From Micromonospora aurantiaca ATCC 27029 (GTDB lineage: Bacteria > Actinomycetota > Actinomycetes > Mycobacteriales > Micromonosporaceae), in NCBI RefSeq assembly GCF_000145235.1, contig NC_014391.1:1054001-1118000 (forward strand): a stretch of 64,000 bases of DNA, in the 5' to 3' direction. The translations under genes were made by a program, and so were the position numbers. Positions 1 to 9,150 of the stretch are shown here, piece by piece (position 1 is the first letter of the stretch; each line of letters begins with the position of its first letter). The notes under the pieces are model-generated. The model saw only the letters and a list, made by a program, of their open reading frames with translations, was not told where the DNA came from and made no database searches.

Positions 1-327
1 GACACCCAGGACACGTACTACTCCTGCTCGGACGTGATCTTCCGGGCGGCACGCGGTGCGTCGGACCCGCCGTCGGCAGCGCCGAAGGCGAGCGCGTCGC
101 CCCCGCGTACCCTCGCCGTTCCGGCGGCCGACGACGAGCCGGCGGTGCCGGTCGCGACGGTGACCGACGGCGGACCGCTGTCCCGGCCGCTCCTGGTCGG
201 CGCGGCGGCGCTCGTCGTCGCGCTGCTCGCGGCGGCGGTGGTCGGACTGCGACGGACCGGCGGGCCGCCGCCCGGGCGGCCGTGCGGTGTCCGCAACCAC
301 CGCGCCGGGCGGCGCCGCATCTGGTGA
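1..327 (+). CDS. C-terminal end of a secreted, membrane-anchored probable AA10 lytic polysaccharide monooxygenase (partial)
   Basis: The reading frame is open from the first base, so the gene begins upstream of the window. The visible N-terminal part (D-T-Q-D-T-Y-Y-S-C-S-D-V) resembles the end of the AA10 chitin/cellulose monooxygenase domain, where a FY-x-C-x-DV segment is typical. It is followed by a Pro/Ala-rich linker (about residues 20-60), one hydrophobic membrane segment (LLVGAAALVVALLAAAVVG) and a short basic tail. That layout suggests an exported enzyme tethered to the membrane. The catalytic histidine brace lies outside the window, so the family call rests on a short stretch only. 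Confidence 0.5.
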   Translation, partial: DTQDTYYSCSDVIFRAARGASDPPSAAPKASASPPRTLAVPAADDEPAVPVATVTDGGPLSRPLLVGAAALVVALLAAAVVGLRRTGGPPPGRPCGVRNHRAGRRRIW

Positions 328-328
328 C

Positions 329-1318
329 TCAGCCGAGCAGGCGCTCGATCTCGGCCAGGTCGTCCCCGGCGAGGTCGAGGTTGTTCAGCGCGGCCACGTT
401 GCCCTCCAGCTGCCCGACGCTGCTCGCGCCGATGATGAGGCTGGTCATGCGCGGGTCGCGCAGCGCCCACGCCAGGGCGAGCTGGGCCAGGGTCTGCCCG
501 CGCCGCTGCGCCACCGCGGCGAGCCCTCGGACCGTCGCCATCGTCTCGTCGTCGAGGTCGCTCTCGTTCAGGAAGACGCTCGTGCGCACCCGGGAGTCGG
601 CCGGGATGCCCTTCAGGTAACGGTCGGTGAGCAGGCCCTGGGCGAGCGGGCTGTACGCGATGCAGCCGGCGCCGACGCTCTCCAGCGTGTCCAGCAGGCC
701 GTCGCTCTCCGTCCAGCGGTTCATCATCGAGTACGACGGCTGGTTGATCAGCAGCGGCGTGCCCAGGTCGCGGAGGATCGCCGCGGCCCGCTCGGTCTGC
801 TCCGAGTCGTAGTTGGAGATGCCCACGTAGAGTGCCTTGCCGGAGCGGACGATCGCGTCGAGCGCGCCCATCGTCTCCTCCAGCGGAGTCTCCGGGTCGA
901 ACCGGTGCGAGTAGAAGACGTCGACGTAGTCCAGCCCGAGGCGGCGCAGCGACTGGTCCAGCGACGAGATCAGGTACTTGCGCGAACCCCACTCGCCGTA
1001 CGGGCCGGGCCACATCAGGTACCCGGCCTTGCTGGAGATCACCAGCTCGTCCCGGTACGGCTTCAGGTCGGTGGCGAGCAGCCGGCCGAAGTTCTCCTCC
1101 GCCGAACCGGGCGGCGGGCCGTAGTTGTTCGCCAGGTCGAAGTGGGTGATGCCGAGGTCGAAGGCGCGGCGGACGATGTCGCGCTGCCGCTCGAAGGGGC
1201 GGTCCGGTCCGAAGTTGTGCCACAGGCCGAGGGAGATGACAGGCAGCTTCAGCCCGCTGCGGCCGGTGCGCCGGTAGATCATCTCGTGGTAACGGTCGTC
1301 GCTGGCGAGGTAGGTCAC
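329..1318 (-). CDS. Aldo/keto reductase, YghZ (L-glyceraldehyde 3-phosphate reductase) type
   Basis: A 329-residue NADPH-dependent aldo/keto reductase of the TIM-barrel superfamily. The N-terminus (TYLASDDRYHEMIYRRTGRS) and the following LPVISLGLWHNFG segment match the YghZ subgroup, which reduces short aldehydes including L-glyceraldehyde 3-phosphate. D-x-A-N-N-Y supplies the catalytic Asp/Tyr pair, and GISNY and the C-terminal LIIGASSVGQLEGN segment (cofactor 2'-phosphate binding) are present. The GTG start was chosen because family members begin at this TYLA motif. The gene is divergent from a second aldo/keto reductase 57 bp away, so the two probably share a promoter region. Substrate is not determined by the sequence. 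Confidence 0.88.
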   Translation of the reverse strand: MTYLASDDRYHEMIYRRTGRSGLKLPVISLGLWHNFGPDRPFERQRDIVRRAFDLGITHFDLANNYGPPPGSAEENFGRLLATDLKPYRDELVISSKAGYLMWPGPYGEWGSRKYLISSLDQSLRRLGLDYVDVFYSHRFDPETPLEETMGALDAIVRSGKALYVGISNYDSEQTERAAAILRDLGTPLLINQPSYSMMNRWTESDGLLDTLESVGAGCIAYSPLAQGLLTDRYLKGIPADSRVRTSVFLNESDLDDETMATVRGLAAVAQRRGQTLAQLALAWALRDPRMTSLIIGASSVGQLEGNVAALNNLDLAGDDLAEIERLLG

Positions 1319-1375
1319 CAGGCCATTCTGTCCGGACCGGAGTGCGCACGCAGCGGCGCGGGTACGTTCGGCCTC

Positions 1376-2344
1376 ATGCGTTACGTGCGGCTCGACACCC
1401 CCAAGCCCATCTCCAAGATCGGCCTCGGCACCTGGCAGTTCGGCTCCAAGGAGTGGGGCTACGGCCCCGAGTACGAGCGCCGCGCCGCCGAGATCGTCCG
1501 GCGGGCGCTCGACCTGGGCGTCACCCTGTTCGACACCGCCGAGCTGTACGGCTTCGGCCGCAGCGAGCGCATCCTCGGCGCGGCCCTGGGCGACGACCGG
1601 GCCAAGGTCGTGGTCGCCACCAAGATCTTCCCGTTGCTGCCGGTCGCGCCGGTGGTGCAGCAGCGCGCTGTCGCCTCCGCCGCCCGGCTCGGCGTCGACG
1701 GCATCGACCTCTACCAGGTGCACCAGGCCAACCCGGTGGTCGCCGACACCACCACCATGCGCGGCATGCGCTCGTTGCAGGACGTCGGGCTGGTCGGCGA
1801 GGTCGGCGTCAGCAACTACGGCCTGCGCCGGTGGCGGTTCGCCGAGGCCGCGCTGGGCCGCCGGGTGCTGAGCAACCAGGTCCGCTACAGCATGATCGAC
1901 CGCGGCCCCGAGGAAGACCTCATCCCGTACGCGGAGCAGGCCGGCCGGATCGTCATCGCGTACTCCCCGCTGGCGCAGGGTTTCCTCTCCGGCCGCTACG
2001 ACGCCACGAACCCGCCCGCCGGGGCGGTACGCCGGGCCAACCCGTACTTCCTGCCGGAGAATCTGGAACGCGGCACCGCGCTGATCGCCACGCTGCGCGA
2101 GGTCGCCGACGCGCACGACGCGACGCCGAGCCAGATCGCGCTCGCGTACGTGCTGCGGCACCCGAACGTGGTGGCCATCCCGGGTGCCTCCGGGGTCGAG
2201 CAGATGGAACGCAACGCGGCCGCCGCCGAGATCGACCTCGCCGACGACGAGTACGCCGCACTCGTCGCCGCCGCACACGCGTTCCGCCCGGTCACCGGGC
2301 TGGCCGCCGTACCCCGGATGGTCCGCGCCCGCCTGGGCGGGTGA
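1376..2344 (+). CDS. Aldo/keto reductase
   Basis: A 322-residue aldo/keto reductase. GLGTWQFGSKEWGYG near the N-terminus, LFDTAELYG (catalytic Asp and Tyr), YQVHQANP, VGVSNYG and the late VAIPGASGVEQMERN cofactor segment define the family. It resembles stress-type oxidoreductases (YajO/Tas-like) acting on aldehydes or ketones with NADPH, but no specific substrate can be named. It is transcribed divergently from the YghZ-type reductase and is followed after 63 bp by a two-component system, with a CTCCCC/GGGGAG palindrome in between. Confidence 0.88.
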   Translation: MRYVRLDTPKPISKIGLGTWQFGSKEWGYGPEYERRAAEIVRRALDLGVTLFDTAELYGFGRSERILGAALGDDRAKVVVATKIFPLLPVAPVVQQRAVASAARLGVDGIDLYQVHQANPVVADTTTMRGMRSLQDVGLVGEVGVSNYGLRRWRFAEAALGRRVLSNQVRYSMIDRGPEEDLIPYAEQAGRIVIAYSPLAQGFLSGRYDATNPPAGAVRRANPYFLPENLERGTALIATLREVADAHDATPSQIALAYVLRHPNVVAIPGASGVEQMERNAAAAEIDLADDEYAALVAAAHAFRPVTGLAAVPRMVRARLGG

Positions 2345-2356
2345 GCCGGCCGGAAT

Positions 2357-2374
2357 CTCCCCGGCACGGGGGAG
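2357..2374. promoter_or_regulatory. Palindrome upstream of the first two-component system, possible operator
   Basis: An inverted repeat CTCCCC / GGGGAG lies about 35 bp before the histidine kinase start. A closely similar element (CTCCCGTGGGGGAG) occurs at 4304-4317, directly upstream of the membrane protein that follows the response regulator. Two matching palindromes in front of the two transcription units of one locus suggest a binding site for the encoded response regulator; this is inference. Confidence 0.35.
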
Positions 2375-2407
2375 CCGGACCGGTACGACGGGGCGGACAA
2401 TGACCGG

Positions 2408-3649
2408 GTGACGGTCCGGGGGGTGTTCGCGCCGCTGGTGCGCGCCAGCACCTGGCGCCGTGCCGTGTTCCTGCTCCTCGGTGGCGTGCTCGCCCTGCCG
2501 TACGCCTTGCTGGCGGTGGTCTTCGCGCAGATGCTGGGGAACGCGACAGCGCCCCGCCCGCTCGTGCTCGGCCTGCTGCTGGTGGCTGCCGGGCTCGCCG
2601 TGGTGCCGGTGTTCCTGGCCGGCAGCCGGGCGCTGGAGATCGCCGCCGCCCGGGCGCTGCTCGCCGTCGACCTGCCGGAGCCCGCGCCCGGGCACCGGAT
2701 CGACCGGGAGACCCGGCTGCGCGCCGCGCTCTGGATCGCCCTGCACCTGGGCACCGGCGCGGTGGTGTGGTTCGCCGCGATCAGCGCGTTCCCGATGGCG
2801 CTGGTCTTCGTCGCCGGCCTGGCCGGGATGGACACCGGCGCCGTGGCGGACCAGCGGTTCGGCCCCGTCGACCCGGCGCACCCGGTCCAGGCCGGGCTGG
2901 CCGGCCTGGCCGTGCTGGCCGGGCTCGGCTACGCCGTGGCCGGCCTGGGCGCGCTCGCCGCCTCGATGGCGCCGGTGCTGCTCGGCCCGGCCCAGGCCGA
3001 GCGGATCGCCGCGCTGGAGGCCCACGCGGTACGGCTGGCCGAACGCAACCGGCTGGCCCGGGAACTGCACGACTCGGTCGGCCACGCCCTGACCGTGGCG
3101 ACCCTCCAGGCCGGCGCCGCGCGGGAACTGCTCGACACCGACCCCGAGTTCAGCCGGCGGGCCCTGACGGCCATCGAGGAGACCAGCCGGCGCGCCATGG
3201 ACGACCTGGACCACGTCCTCGGGTTGCTCCGCGAGGCCGGTGCCGTGACGGCACCCGCGCCGCACTCAACGCTCGCCGGACTCGACCGGCTGGTCGCCGC
3301 GGCCCGCGCCGCCGGGCTGGACGTCGAGTCCCGGGTCGACGGAGCGCTCGACGCGCTGCCCGCCGTGGTGTCCCGCGAGGGCTACCGCATCGTCCAGGAA
3401 GGGCTGACGAACGCGGCCCGGCACGGCCGCGGACCGGTCGCGCTGCGAGTCGCCGTACCCCCGGAAGGGCTGGCGATCGAGCTCGTCAACAGCGTGCGCG
3501 GCGCCGCCGGGCCGGCCCGCGGCGGGCGCGGGCTCGACGGCATGCGGGAGCGGGTGCTGCTGCTGGGCGGCCGGCTGGACGCCGGCCCCGACGGGGATCG
3601 CTGGCGCGTCCGGGCCACCCTGCCGGTGCCGAGAGGGGATGTCCGGTGA
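2408..3649 (+). CDS. Sensor histidine kinase, NarL/DesK class (HisKA_3)
   Basis: A 413-residue membrane-bound sensor kinase. Residues 1-200 hold about four to five hydrophobic segments with no recognised extracellular sensor domain. The HisKA_3 dimerisation motif RELHDSVGHALT carries the phosphorylated His221, and the C-terminal HATPase contains ITVQEGLTNAARHG-like (IVQEGLTNAARHG) and GRGLDGMRERV boxes. The GTG start gives a normal length. The stop overlaps the start of the response-regulator gene by 4 bases, so the pair is translationally coupled. The signal sensed is unknown. Confidence 0.9.
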   Translation: MTVRGVFAPLVRASTWRRAVFLLLGGVLALPYALLAVVFAQMLGNATAPRPLVLGLLLVAAGLAVVPVFLAGSRALEIAAARALLAVDLPEPAPGHRIDRETRLRAALWIALHLGTGAVVWFAAISAFPMALVFVAGLAGMDTGAVADQRFGPVDPAHPVQAGLAGLAVLAGLGYAVAGLGALAASMAPVLLGPAQAERIAALEAHAVRLAERNRLARELHDSVGHALTVATLQAGAARELLDTDPEFSRRALTAIEETSRRAMDDLDHVLGLLREAGAVTAPAPHSTLAGLDRLVAAARAAGLDVESRVDGALDALPAVVSREGYRIVQEGLTNAARHGRGPVALRVAVPPEGLAIELVNSVRGAAGPARGGRGLDGMRERVLLLGGRLDAGPDGDRWRVRATLPVPRGDVR

Positions 3650-4296
3650 CCATCGACGTGCTGATCGTCGATGACGACGAACTGATCCGGGTCGGCCTGC
3701 GGGCGATCGTGGACGCCCAGCCGGACCTGCGTGTCGTCGGCGAGGCGGCGGACGGGGCCCAGGTGCCGCCGCTGGTCGCGAAGCTGCGACCGCGGGTGGT
3801 GCTGATGGACGTGCGGATGCCGGCCATCGACGGCATCCAGGCCACCCGCCGGTTGCTCGCCGCCTCCGCCGACCCGCCCCGGGTCCTGGTGGTCACCACG
3901 TTCGCCAACGACGAGTACGTCTACGAGGCGCTGCGCGCCGGGGCAGCCGGTTTCCTCCTCAAACGGGCCCGCCCGGCCGAGGTGGTGCAGGCGATCCGGG
4001 TAGTGGCGGCCGGGGATTCGCTGCTGTTCCCGGCCGCCATCCGGCAGCTCGTCGACACGTACGGGCGGCGCGACGGCGACCGGCTTCGCGCCGCGCGCCT
4101 GACCGAGCGCGAGGCCGAGGTGCTGCGGCTGATGGCCGCCGGCCTGTCCAATCCGGAGATCGCCGCCCGGCTGGTCGTCGGCGTCGAGACGGTGAAGACG
4201 CACGTCGGGAACGTGCTGGCCAAGCTCGGGGTCCGGGACCGGACCCAGGCGGTGGTCGCCGCCTACGAGTCGGGCTTCGTGATCCCGGCCGGCTGA
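3646..4296 (+). CDS. Response regulator, NarL/LuxR family
   Basis: A 216-residue regulator with a receiver domain (acidic cluster D9-D11, phospho-acceptor Asp55 in VVLMDVRMP, Lys in FLLKRARP) and a C-terminal LuxR helix-turn-helix (LTEREAEVLRLMAAGLSNPE, then VETVKTHVGNVLAKL). It starts at GTG 3646 inside the stop region of the cognate kinase. The most likely targets are its own operon and the adjacent membrane protein gene, both preceded by similar palindromes. Confidence 0.92.
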   Translation: MTIDVLIVDDDELIRVGLRAIVDAQPDLRVVGEAADGAQVPPLVAKLRPRVVLMDVRMPAIDGIQATRRLLAASADPPRVLVVTTFANDEYVYEALRAGAAGFLLKRARPAEVVQAIRVVAAGDSLLFPAAIRQLVDTYGRRDGDRLRAARLTEREAEVLRLMAAGLSNPEIAARLVVGVETVKTHVGNVLAKLGVRDRTQAVVAAYESGFVIPAG

Positions 4297-4300
4297 CCGG

Positions 4301-4342
4301 TCCCTCCCGTGGGGGAGCGGGTCCACCCCGTGGCGGGAGGGA
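4301..4342. promoter_or_regulatory. Nested inverted repeats between response regulator and membrane protein gene
   Basis: TCCCTCCCG at 4301-4309 is complementary to CGGGAGGGA at 4334-4342, which could form a weak terminator without a T-run. Nested inside is the palindrome CTCCCGTGGGGGAG (4304-4317), which matches the palindrome at 2357-2374. Its position just ahead of the gene at 4373 fits either a terminator or an operator for the response regulator. Confidence 0.4.
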
Positions 4343-4372
4343 ACGTGCGCCCGGCCGGTCCAGGCTGAGGGC

Positions 4373-5407
4373 ATGACGACGACCACCACCTCCGCACCTC
4401 CCCGGGACACCCGCACCCGGCTGGACCCGGCCGCCCCGCTCGCCGCCGCCTGGCTCGGCGGCTGGGGCGTGCTCGCCCTGCTGTCGGCGCTCACCGGCGC
4501 CGGCTACCCGTTCGGCACGAACGACCCGCACGGCGGGGACGCCGCCGGCCTGCTCCAGTTGCTGCCGGACGCCGTCGGCCCGCCGCTGTTCGCGGTGGTC
4601 CTGCTGACCGGCGCCGTCGCCGCCCTGGCCATGACCGGCCCGGCCCGGCTGCAGTCCCGCCCGGTGCGCCTGCTGATCACCGGGTACGCCTCGATCGTCG
4701 CCCTCGCGTTGGCGGTGGTGGTGCCCGGGATGCGGGTGCTCGCCCTGCTCGGCTACGCGCCGATGCTGATCATCGGGGCGCCGTTCGGCTGGCCCTCGGT
4801 GGACTACGCCGACGTCTTCACCTGGCCGCTGTTCGCCCGGCTGGCTGCCCTGGCCGGGGGGATGCTGCTGGCCGGCGCGCTGCTGCGCTGGCGTCGCCGG
4901 ATCGCCGACGGGTCCGCTCCGGGCTGGACCGCGCCCGCTGCGGCCGCCCGGTGGGGCCGGTGGGCGACGTGGACGGCGGCCGTCGTCCCGGTGCTCTACG
5001 CGTTCACCCGGTTCGCCTGGCTGGCCGGTGTCCCGCTGGGAATGTCCCGGGAGACGCTCGCCGAGATGCGGGCCGACGGTGCGATCTGGGCCGGCGCGGG
5101 GCTGGGCGCGTTCGCCGTGGTCGGCGCGGTGCTCACGCTCGGACTGGTGGCCCGCTGGGGAGAGCGGTTCCCGCGCTGGATGCCCGGGCTGGCGGGCCGG
5201 CGGGTGCCGGTGCTCCTCGCGGTGATCCCGGCCGGGCTGGTCGCGCTCGCCGTGCTGGCGGCCAGCCTCGACCTGCTCGCCGCGCCGCAGTTCGCCGAGC
5301 TGATCAGGGAGGGCAACGCCGCCGCCCTGCCGATGGTGCTGTGGCCGGTCTGGGCGGTCACGCTGGCCGGTGCCGCGTACGCGTACCACCTGCGACGTCG
5401 CGCCTGA
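4373..5407 (+). CDS. Multi-pass membrane protein, unknown function
   Basis: A 344-residue integral membrane protein with about nine hydrophobic segments, separated by short loops; the N-terminal 25 residues are Thr-rich and cytoplasmic-looking. I recognise no family motif. It follows a NarL-type two-component system by 76 bp and is preceded by a palindrome shared with that system, so it is a plausible regulated target, as are the transporter or permease genes that usually accompany such pairs. Confidence 0.75.
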   Translation: MTTTTTSAPPRDTRTRLDPAAPLAAAWLGGWGVLALLSALTGAGYPFGTNDPHGGDAAGLLQLLPDAVGPPLFAVVLLTGAVAALAMTGPARLQSRPVRLLITGYASIVALALAVVVPGMRVLALLGYAPMLIIGAPFGWPSVDYADVFTWPLFARLAALAGGMLLAGALLRWRRRIADGSAPGWTAPAAAARWGRWATWTAAVVPVLYAFTRFAWLAGVPLGMSRETLAEMRADGAIWAGAGLGAFAVVGAVLTLGLVARWGERFPRWMPGLAGRRVPVLLAVIPAGLVALAVLAASLDLLAAPQFAELIREGNAAALPMVLWPVWAVTLAGAAYAYHLRRRA

Positions 5408-5489
5408 GACGCCGCCCGGAGGATCGGTCCCGGCACGGGGCGGGACCGACCCCCGGGCGGTACGCGAATTCTGAGCTAGCGTGGATCGG

Positions 5490-6983
5490 GTGACCGCTCC
5501 CAACCAGGTTTCCCCGGTCCCGCCCGCCGACCTGCCGAGCACGCTCGGCGAGTTGCGCGCTACCGGCCACCGCTACCGCACGGTCAAACAGGAACTCCGA
5601 GACAACCTCCTCGCCCGGATGGGCTCCGGCGAGGACCGCTTCCCCGGCATCGTGGGCTACGAGGACACGGTGCTGCCCGAGGTCGAGCGCGCGCTGCTCG
5701 CCGGGCACGACATGGTGCTGCTCGGCGAGCGCGGGCAAGGCAAGACCCGGCTGATCCGTTCGCTCGGCGCGCTGCTGGACGAGTGGACCCCGGTGATCCC
5801 CGGCTCGGTACTCAACGAGCACCCGATGCACCCGCTCACCCCGGCGTCCCAGGCGCTCGTCGACTCGGCCGGCGACGACCTGGCGATCGGGTGGCTGCAC
5901 CGCTCGATGCGGTACGGCGAGAAGCTCGCCACGCCGGACACCAGCGTCGGTGACCTGATCGGCGACGTCGACCCGATCCGCCTCGCCCAGGGGCGCACGC
6001 TCGGCGACCCGGAGACCATCCACTTCGGGCTCGTACCGCGTACCAACCGGGGCGTCTTCGCCGTCAACGAGCTGCCCGACCTGGCCGAACGCATCCAGGT
6101 GGCGCTGCTCAACGTGCTGGAGGAACGCGACATCCAGGTCCGCGGCTACCAGCTACGGCTGCCGCTGGACCTGCTGCTGGTGGCCAGTGCCAACCCGGAG
6201 GACTACACCAACCGGGGCCGGATCATCACGCCGCTGAAGGACCGGTTCGGCGCGGAGATCCGTACCCACTACCCGCTCGACCTGGACCTGGAGCTGGCGC
6301 TGATCCGGCAGGAGGCCGACCTGGTCGCCGTCGTGCCGGAGCACGTGCTGGAGGTGCTGGCCCGGTTCGCCCGCGACGTGCGGGAGTCGCCGTCGGTGGA
6401 CCCGCGCTCCGGTGTGTCCGCCCGGTTCGCCATCGCCGCCGCGGAGACGGTGGCCGCCGCCGCGCTGCGCCGTTCGGGTCTGCTGGCCGGTGCTTCTGCC
6501 GGCGCTGGTGCCGGCGTCGGTGCCTCGGGTGGGGCGGCTGGGGCGGCGTCCCGGCCGGAGGCGCCTGTGGCCCGGATCGGGGACACCGTGTCGGTGACCT
6601 CCACGCTGCGCGGCAAGGTCGAGTTCGAGAGCGGCGAGGAGGGACGCGAGATCGAGGTGCTCGCGCACCTGCTGCGTACCGCCACCGCCGAGACGTTCCG
6701 CGCCCGGCTCGCCGGGCTCGACCTGTCCGGCTTCACCGCGATCGTCGCCGAGGGCGGCGCCGTCGAGACCGGCGAGCTGGTCTCCTCGTCCGAGCTGCTG
6801 CGCCAGGTCGGCACCGTGCCGGGGCTGGCCAAGGTGCTCGACCGGCTCGGGCTCGGCGACGCGCCCAGCCCGGAGGAGGCGGCCGCCGGCATCGAGTTCG
6901 TGCTGGAAGGGCTGCACCTGACCCGCCGGCTCGGCAAGGACGTCACCGACTCCGGGCGCACCGTCTACGGGGACCGGGACTGA
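5490..6983 (+). CDS. MoxR/magnesium-chelatase-type AAA+ ATPase
   Basis: A 497-residue AAA+ ATPase of the MoxR/ChlI group, which act as chaperones working with VWA-domain partners. Walker A is GERGQGKT at residues 79-86; the Walker B equivalent is GVFAVNELPDL; sensor-type LLVASANPEDYTNRGR and the arginine-finger region follow. A Gly/Ala-rich low-complexity segment lies at about residues 330-355. The start is GTG 5490; an in-frame GTG at 5481 is possible, but 5490 places it closer behind an AGCTAGCGT-like -10 element, suggesting a leaderless message. The VWA gene starts 2 bp after the stop. Confidence 0.85.
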   Translation: MTAPNQVSPVPPADLPSTLGELRATGHRYRTVKQELRDNLLARMGSGEDRFPGIVGYEDTVLPEVERALLAGHDMVLLGERGQGKTRLIRSLGALLDEWTPVIPGSVLNEHPMHPLTPASQALVDSAGDDLAIGWLHRSMRYGEKLATPDTSVGDLIGDVDPIRLAQGRTLGDPETIHFGLVPRTNRGVFAVNELPDLAERIQVALLNVLEERDIQVRGYQLRLPLDLLLVASANPEDYTNRGRIITPLKDRFGAEIRTHYPLDLDLELALIRQEADLVAVVPEHVLEVLARFARDVRESPSVDPRSGVSARFAIAAAETVAAAALRRSGLLAGASAGAGAGVGASGGAAGAASRPEAPVARIGDTVSVTSTLRGKVEFESGEEGREIEVLAHLLRTATAETFRARLAGLDLSGFTAIVAEGGAVETGELVSSSELLRQVGTVPGLAKVLDRLGLGDAPSPEEAAAGIEFVLEGLHLTRRLGKDVTDSGRTVYGDRD

Positions 6984-6985
6984 CA

Positions 6986-8941
6986 GTGGCCGGCGGCAAC
7001 CGCTTCCGGTACGGGCAGTGGCGCGGCGGACCCGACCCGCTCGCCCCGCCGTACGACGTACGCGCCGCTGTGGACGCGGTCGGCTCGGACGTGCTCGCCG
7101 GCGGCAGCCTGCGCGAATCGCTGCGCGAGCTGCTGCGACGCGGCCCGCAGGGGCGTGGCGGGCTCGACGACCTGGCCGCCCGCGCCCGCCGCCTGCGCCG
7201 GGAGGCGCTGCGCCGGGGCGACCTCGACGGCGCCGTCACCCGGGCCCGGGCACTGCTCGACCAGGCGCTCGCCGCCGAACGCGACGAGCTGCGCGGCCGC
7301 GACGGCGACGACGCCCGGTTCGCCGAGGCCGTGCTCGACAACCTGCCCCGCTCCACCGCCCGCGCGGTGTCGGAGCTTTCCGAGTACGACTGGGCCAGCG
7401 CCGAGGCGCGGCAGACGTACCAGCGGATCCTCGACGGGCTGCGCGGCGACGTGCTGGAGCAGCGATTCGCCGGGCTGCGCGACGCGGCACGGGCCACGGC
7501 CGACCCGGCCGTCCAGCGGCAGCTCGCCGAGATGATGCGCGACCTCAACGACCTGCTCGCCCGGCACGCCCGCTCCGAGGACACCACCGACGCGTTCGCC
7601 GAGTTCATGCGCCGCCACGGCGAGTTCTTCCCGGAACGCCCCAGGGACGTCGACGAGCTGATCGACGTACTGGCCCGGCGGGCCGCCGCAGGTGAGCGGC
7701 TCATGCGGTCGCTGTCGGACCGGCAACGTGAGGAACTCGCCGGGCTGATGCGTCAGTCGCTCGGCGACCGGCTCTCCGGTGAACTGTCCCAGCTCGACGC
7801 GCACCTGCGGTCGCTGCGGCCGGACATGAACTGGCAGCGCGGCGAGCGGGTCCGCGGCGACCAGCCCCTCGGCTACGGCGAGGCCACCGGCGCGCTGGAC
7901 GAGATCGCCGAACTCGACGAGCTGCTGGACTCCCTCGACCAGGACCAGCCCGGCGCCACGCTCGACGACGTCGACGTGGAGGCCGTCGCCCGTACGCTGG
8001 GCCGGGACGCCGCCGACGACGTACGCCGGTTGCAGGAGCTGGAGCGCGAACTGCGCCGCCAGGGCTGGGTCACCCGCGACGCGGACGGGCTGACGCTCAG
8101 CCCCAAGGCGCTGCGCCGGCTCGCGAGCACTGCGCTGCGGCGCGTCTTCTCCGACCTGACCGCCGGCCCGCGCGGCCAGCACGACCTGCGCACGGCGGGC
8201 GCCGCAGGCGAGGTGAGCGGGGCGTCACGCCCCTGGGAGTACGGCGACGAACAGCCGCTGGACGTGGTGCGCACGCTCACCCGGGCGGTACGACGGGCCG
8301 GTCCCGGAGTGCCGGTGCCGCTCGCTGTCGAGGACTTCGAGGTGGTGGAGACCGAACGGCGGGCGTCGGCGGCGGTGGTGCTGTGCGTCGACCTGTCGTA
8401 CTCGATGATCTCGCAGGGCCGGTGGGGTCCGATGAAGCAGACCGCGCTGGCCCTGTCACACCTGATGGCGACCCGGTTCCCGCAGGACGCGCTGCAGATC
8501 GTCGGCTTCGGCCGGGAGGCGATGCCGCTCACCCAGCAGGAGCTGGCGGCGGTGGAGCCGGACATGCAGCAGGGCACCAACCTCCAGCACGCGCTGCGGA
8601 TCGCCGGCCGGCACCTGCGCCGCCACCCGGGTGCCGAGCCGGTGGTGCTGGTGGTCACCGACGGCGAGCCGACAGCACACCTGGACCCGGAGGACGGCGA
8701 GGCGTACTTCCACTGGCCGCCGCTGCCGGAGACGATCTCGGCGACGATCCGGGAGGTGGACCGGCTGACCCGGTACGGCGCGACGCTCAACCTGTTCATG
8801 CTGGGCGACGATCCGGGGCTGCGCCGGTTCGTGGATGCGGTGGCGCGGCGTTCGGGTGGCCGGATGTTCACCCCGGACCTGGACGACCTGGGCGAGTACG
8901 TCGTCTCCGACTACCTACGCGCCCGCCACGGCCGCCGCTGA
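6986..8941 (+). CDS. VWA-domain protein, partner of the MoxR-type ATPase
   Basis: A 651-residue soluble protein. The first 440 residues are largely charged, Arg- and Asp/Glu-rich and helical. The C-terminal von Willebrand A domain has the MIDAS motif D469-L-S-Y-S, the downstream QGTNLQHALRIA threonine region and VVTDGEPTAH. It begins 2 bp after the AAA+ gene, the usual arrangement for MoxR/VWA systems in which the ATPase remodels or loads a target through the metal-binding VWA protein. The target is unknown. Confidence 0.85.
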   Translation: MAGGNRFRYGQWRGGPDPLAPPYDVRAAVDAVGSDVLAGGSLRESLRELLRRGPQGRGGLDDLAARARRLRREALRRGDLDGAVTRARALLDQALAAERDELRGRDGDDARFAEAVLDNLPRSTARAVSELSEYDWASAEARQTYQRILDGLRGDVLEQRFAGLRDAARATADPAVQRQLAEMMRDLNDLLARHARSEDTTDAFAEFMRRHGEFFPERPRDVDELIDVLARRAAAGERLMRSLSDRQREELAGLMRQSLGDRLSGELSQLDAHLRSLRPDMNWQRGERVRGDQPLGYGEATGALDEIAELDELLDSLDQDQPGATLDDVDVEAVARTLGRDAADDVRRLQELERELRRQGWVTRDADGLTLSPKALRRLASTALRRVFSDLTAGPRGQHDLRTAGAAGEVSGASRPWEYGDEQPLDVVRTLTRAVRRAGPGVPVPLAVEDFEVVETERRASAAVVLCVDLSYSMISQGRWGPMKQTALALSHLMATRFPQDALQIVGFGREAMPLTQQELAAVEPDMQQGTNLQHALRIAGRHLRRHPGAEPVVLVVTDGEPTAHLDPEDGEAYFHWPPLPETISATIREVDRLTRYGATLNLFMLGDDPGLRRFVDAVARRSGGRMFTPDLDDLGEYVVSDYLRARHGRR

Positions 8942-9005
8942 GCTTGCGCCCGCGCGCCTGCGCCCGCGCGTCCTCTCGCCCGCGCTCTCGCGCTCGCGCT
9001 CTCGT

Positions 9006-9075
9006 CGATCTTGGAGTTGTGGTGCCCATGATGCCCGTCTTGCGGCGTTCGCGAGGTGCCACGACTCCAAAATCG
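9006..9075. repeat. Hairpin repeat, ATCTTGGAGTTGTGG-arm type
   Basis: Left arm CGATCTTGGAGTTGTGG at 9006 onward pairs with the right arm ending CGACTCCAAAATCG at 9075, with inner GGTGCC/GGTGCC flanks. A second member with nearly the same arms is at 11025-11094, showing that this is a dispersed element and not a one-off terminator. Confidence 0.75.
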
Positions 9076-9150
9076 GCGGGCCTCTCCTAGAGCCTTGGCG
9101 AGTCCTCGCCAGCTCGGGCACAAGAGCCGCCCAGGATCCCCCGGGGCATC

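Noticed and set aside
329..3265. Minus-strand frame of 978 codons suggesting a giant protein
   Set aside because: Only its last 329 residues are a real aldo/keto reductase; the rest is antisense to the second reductase and the histidine kinase.
6470..6560. Tandem repeat in the MoxR-type ATPase suggesting phase variation
   Set aside because: The Gly/Ala repeat units (GGTGCC-type) are imperfect and a multiple of three; length change would keep the frame, so it is probably a flexible linker.
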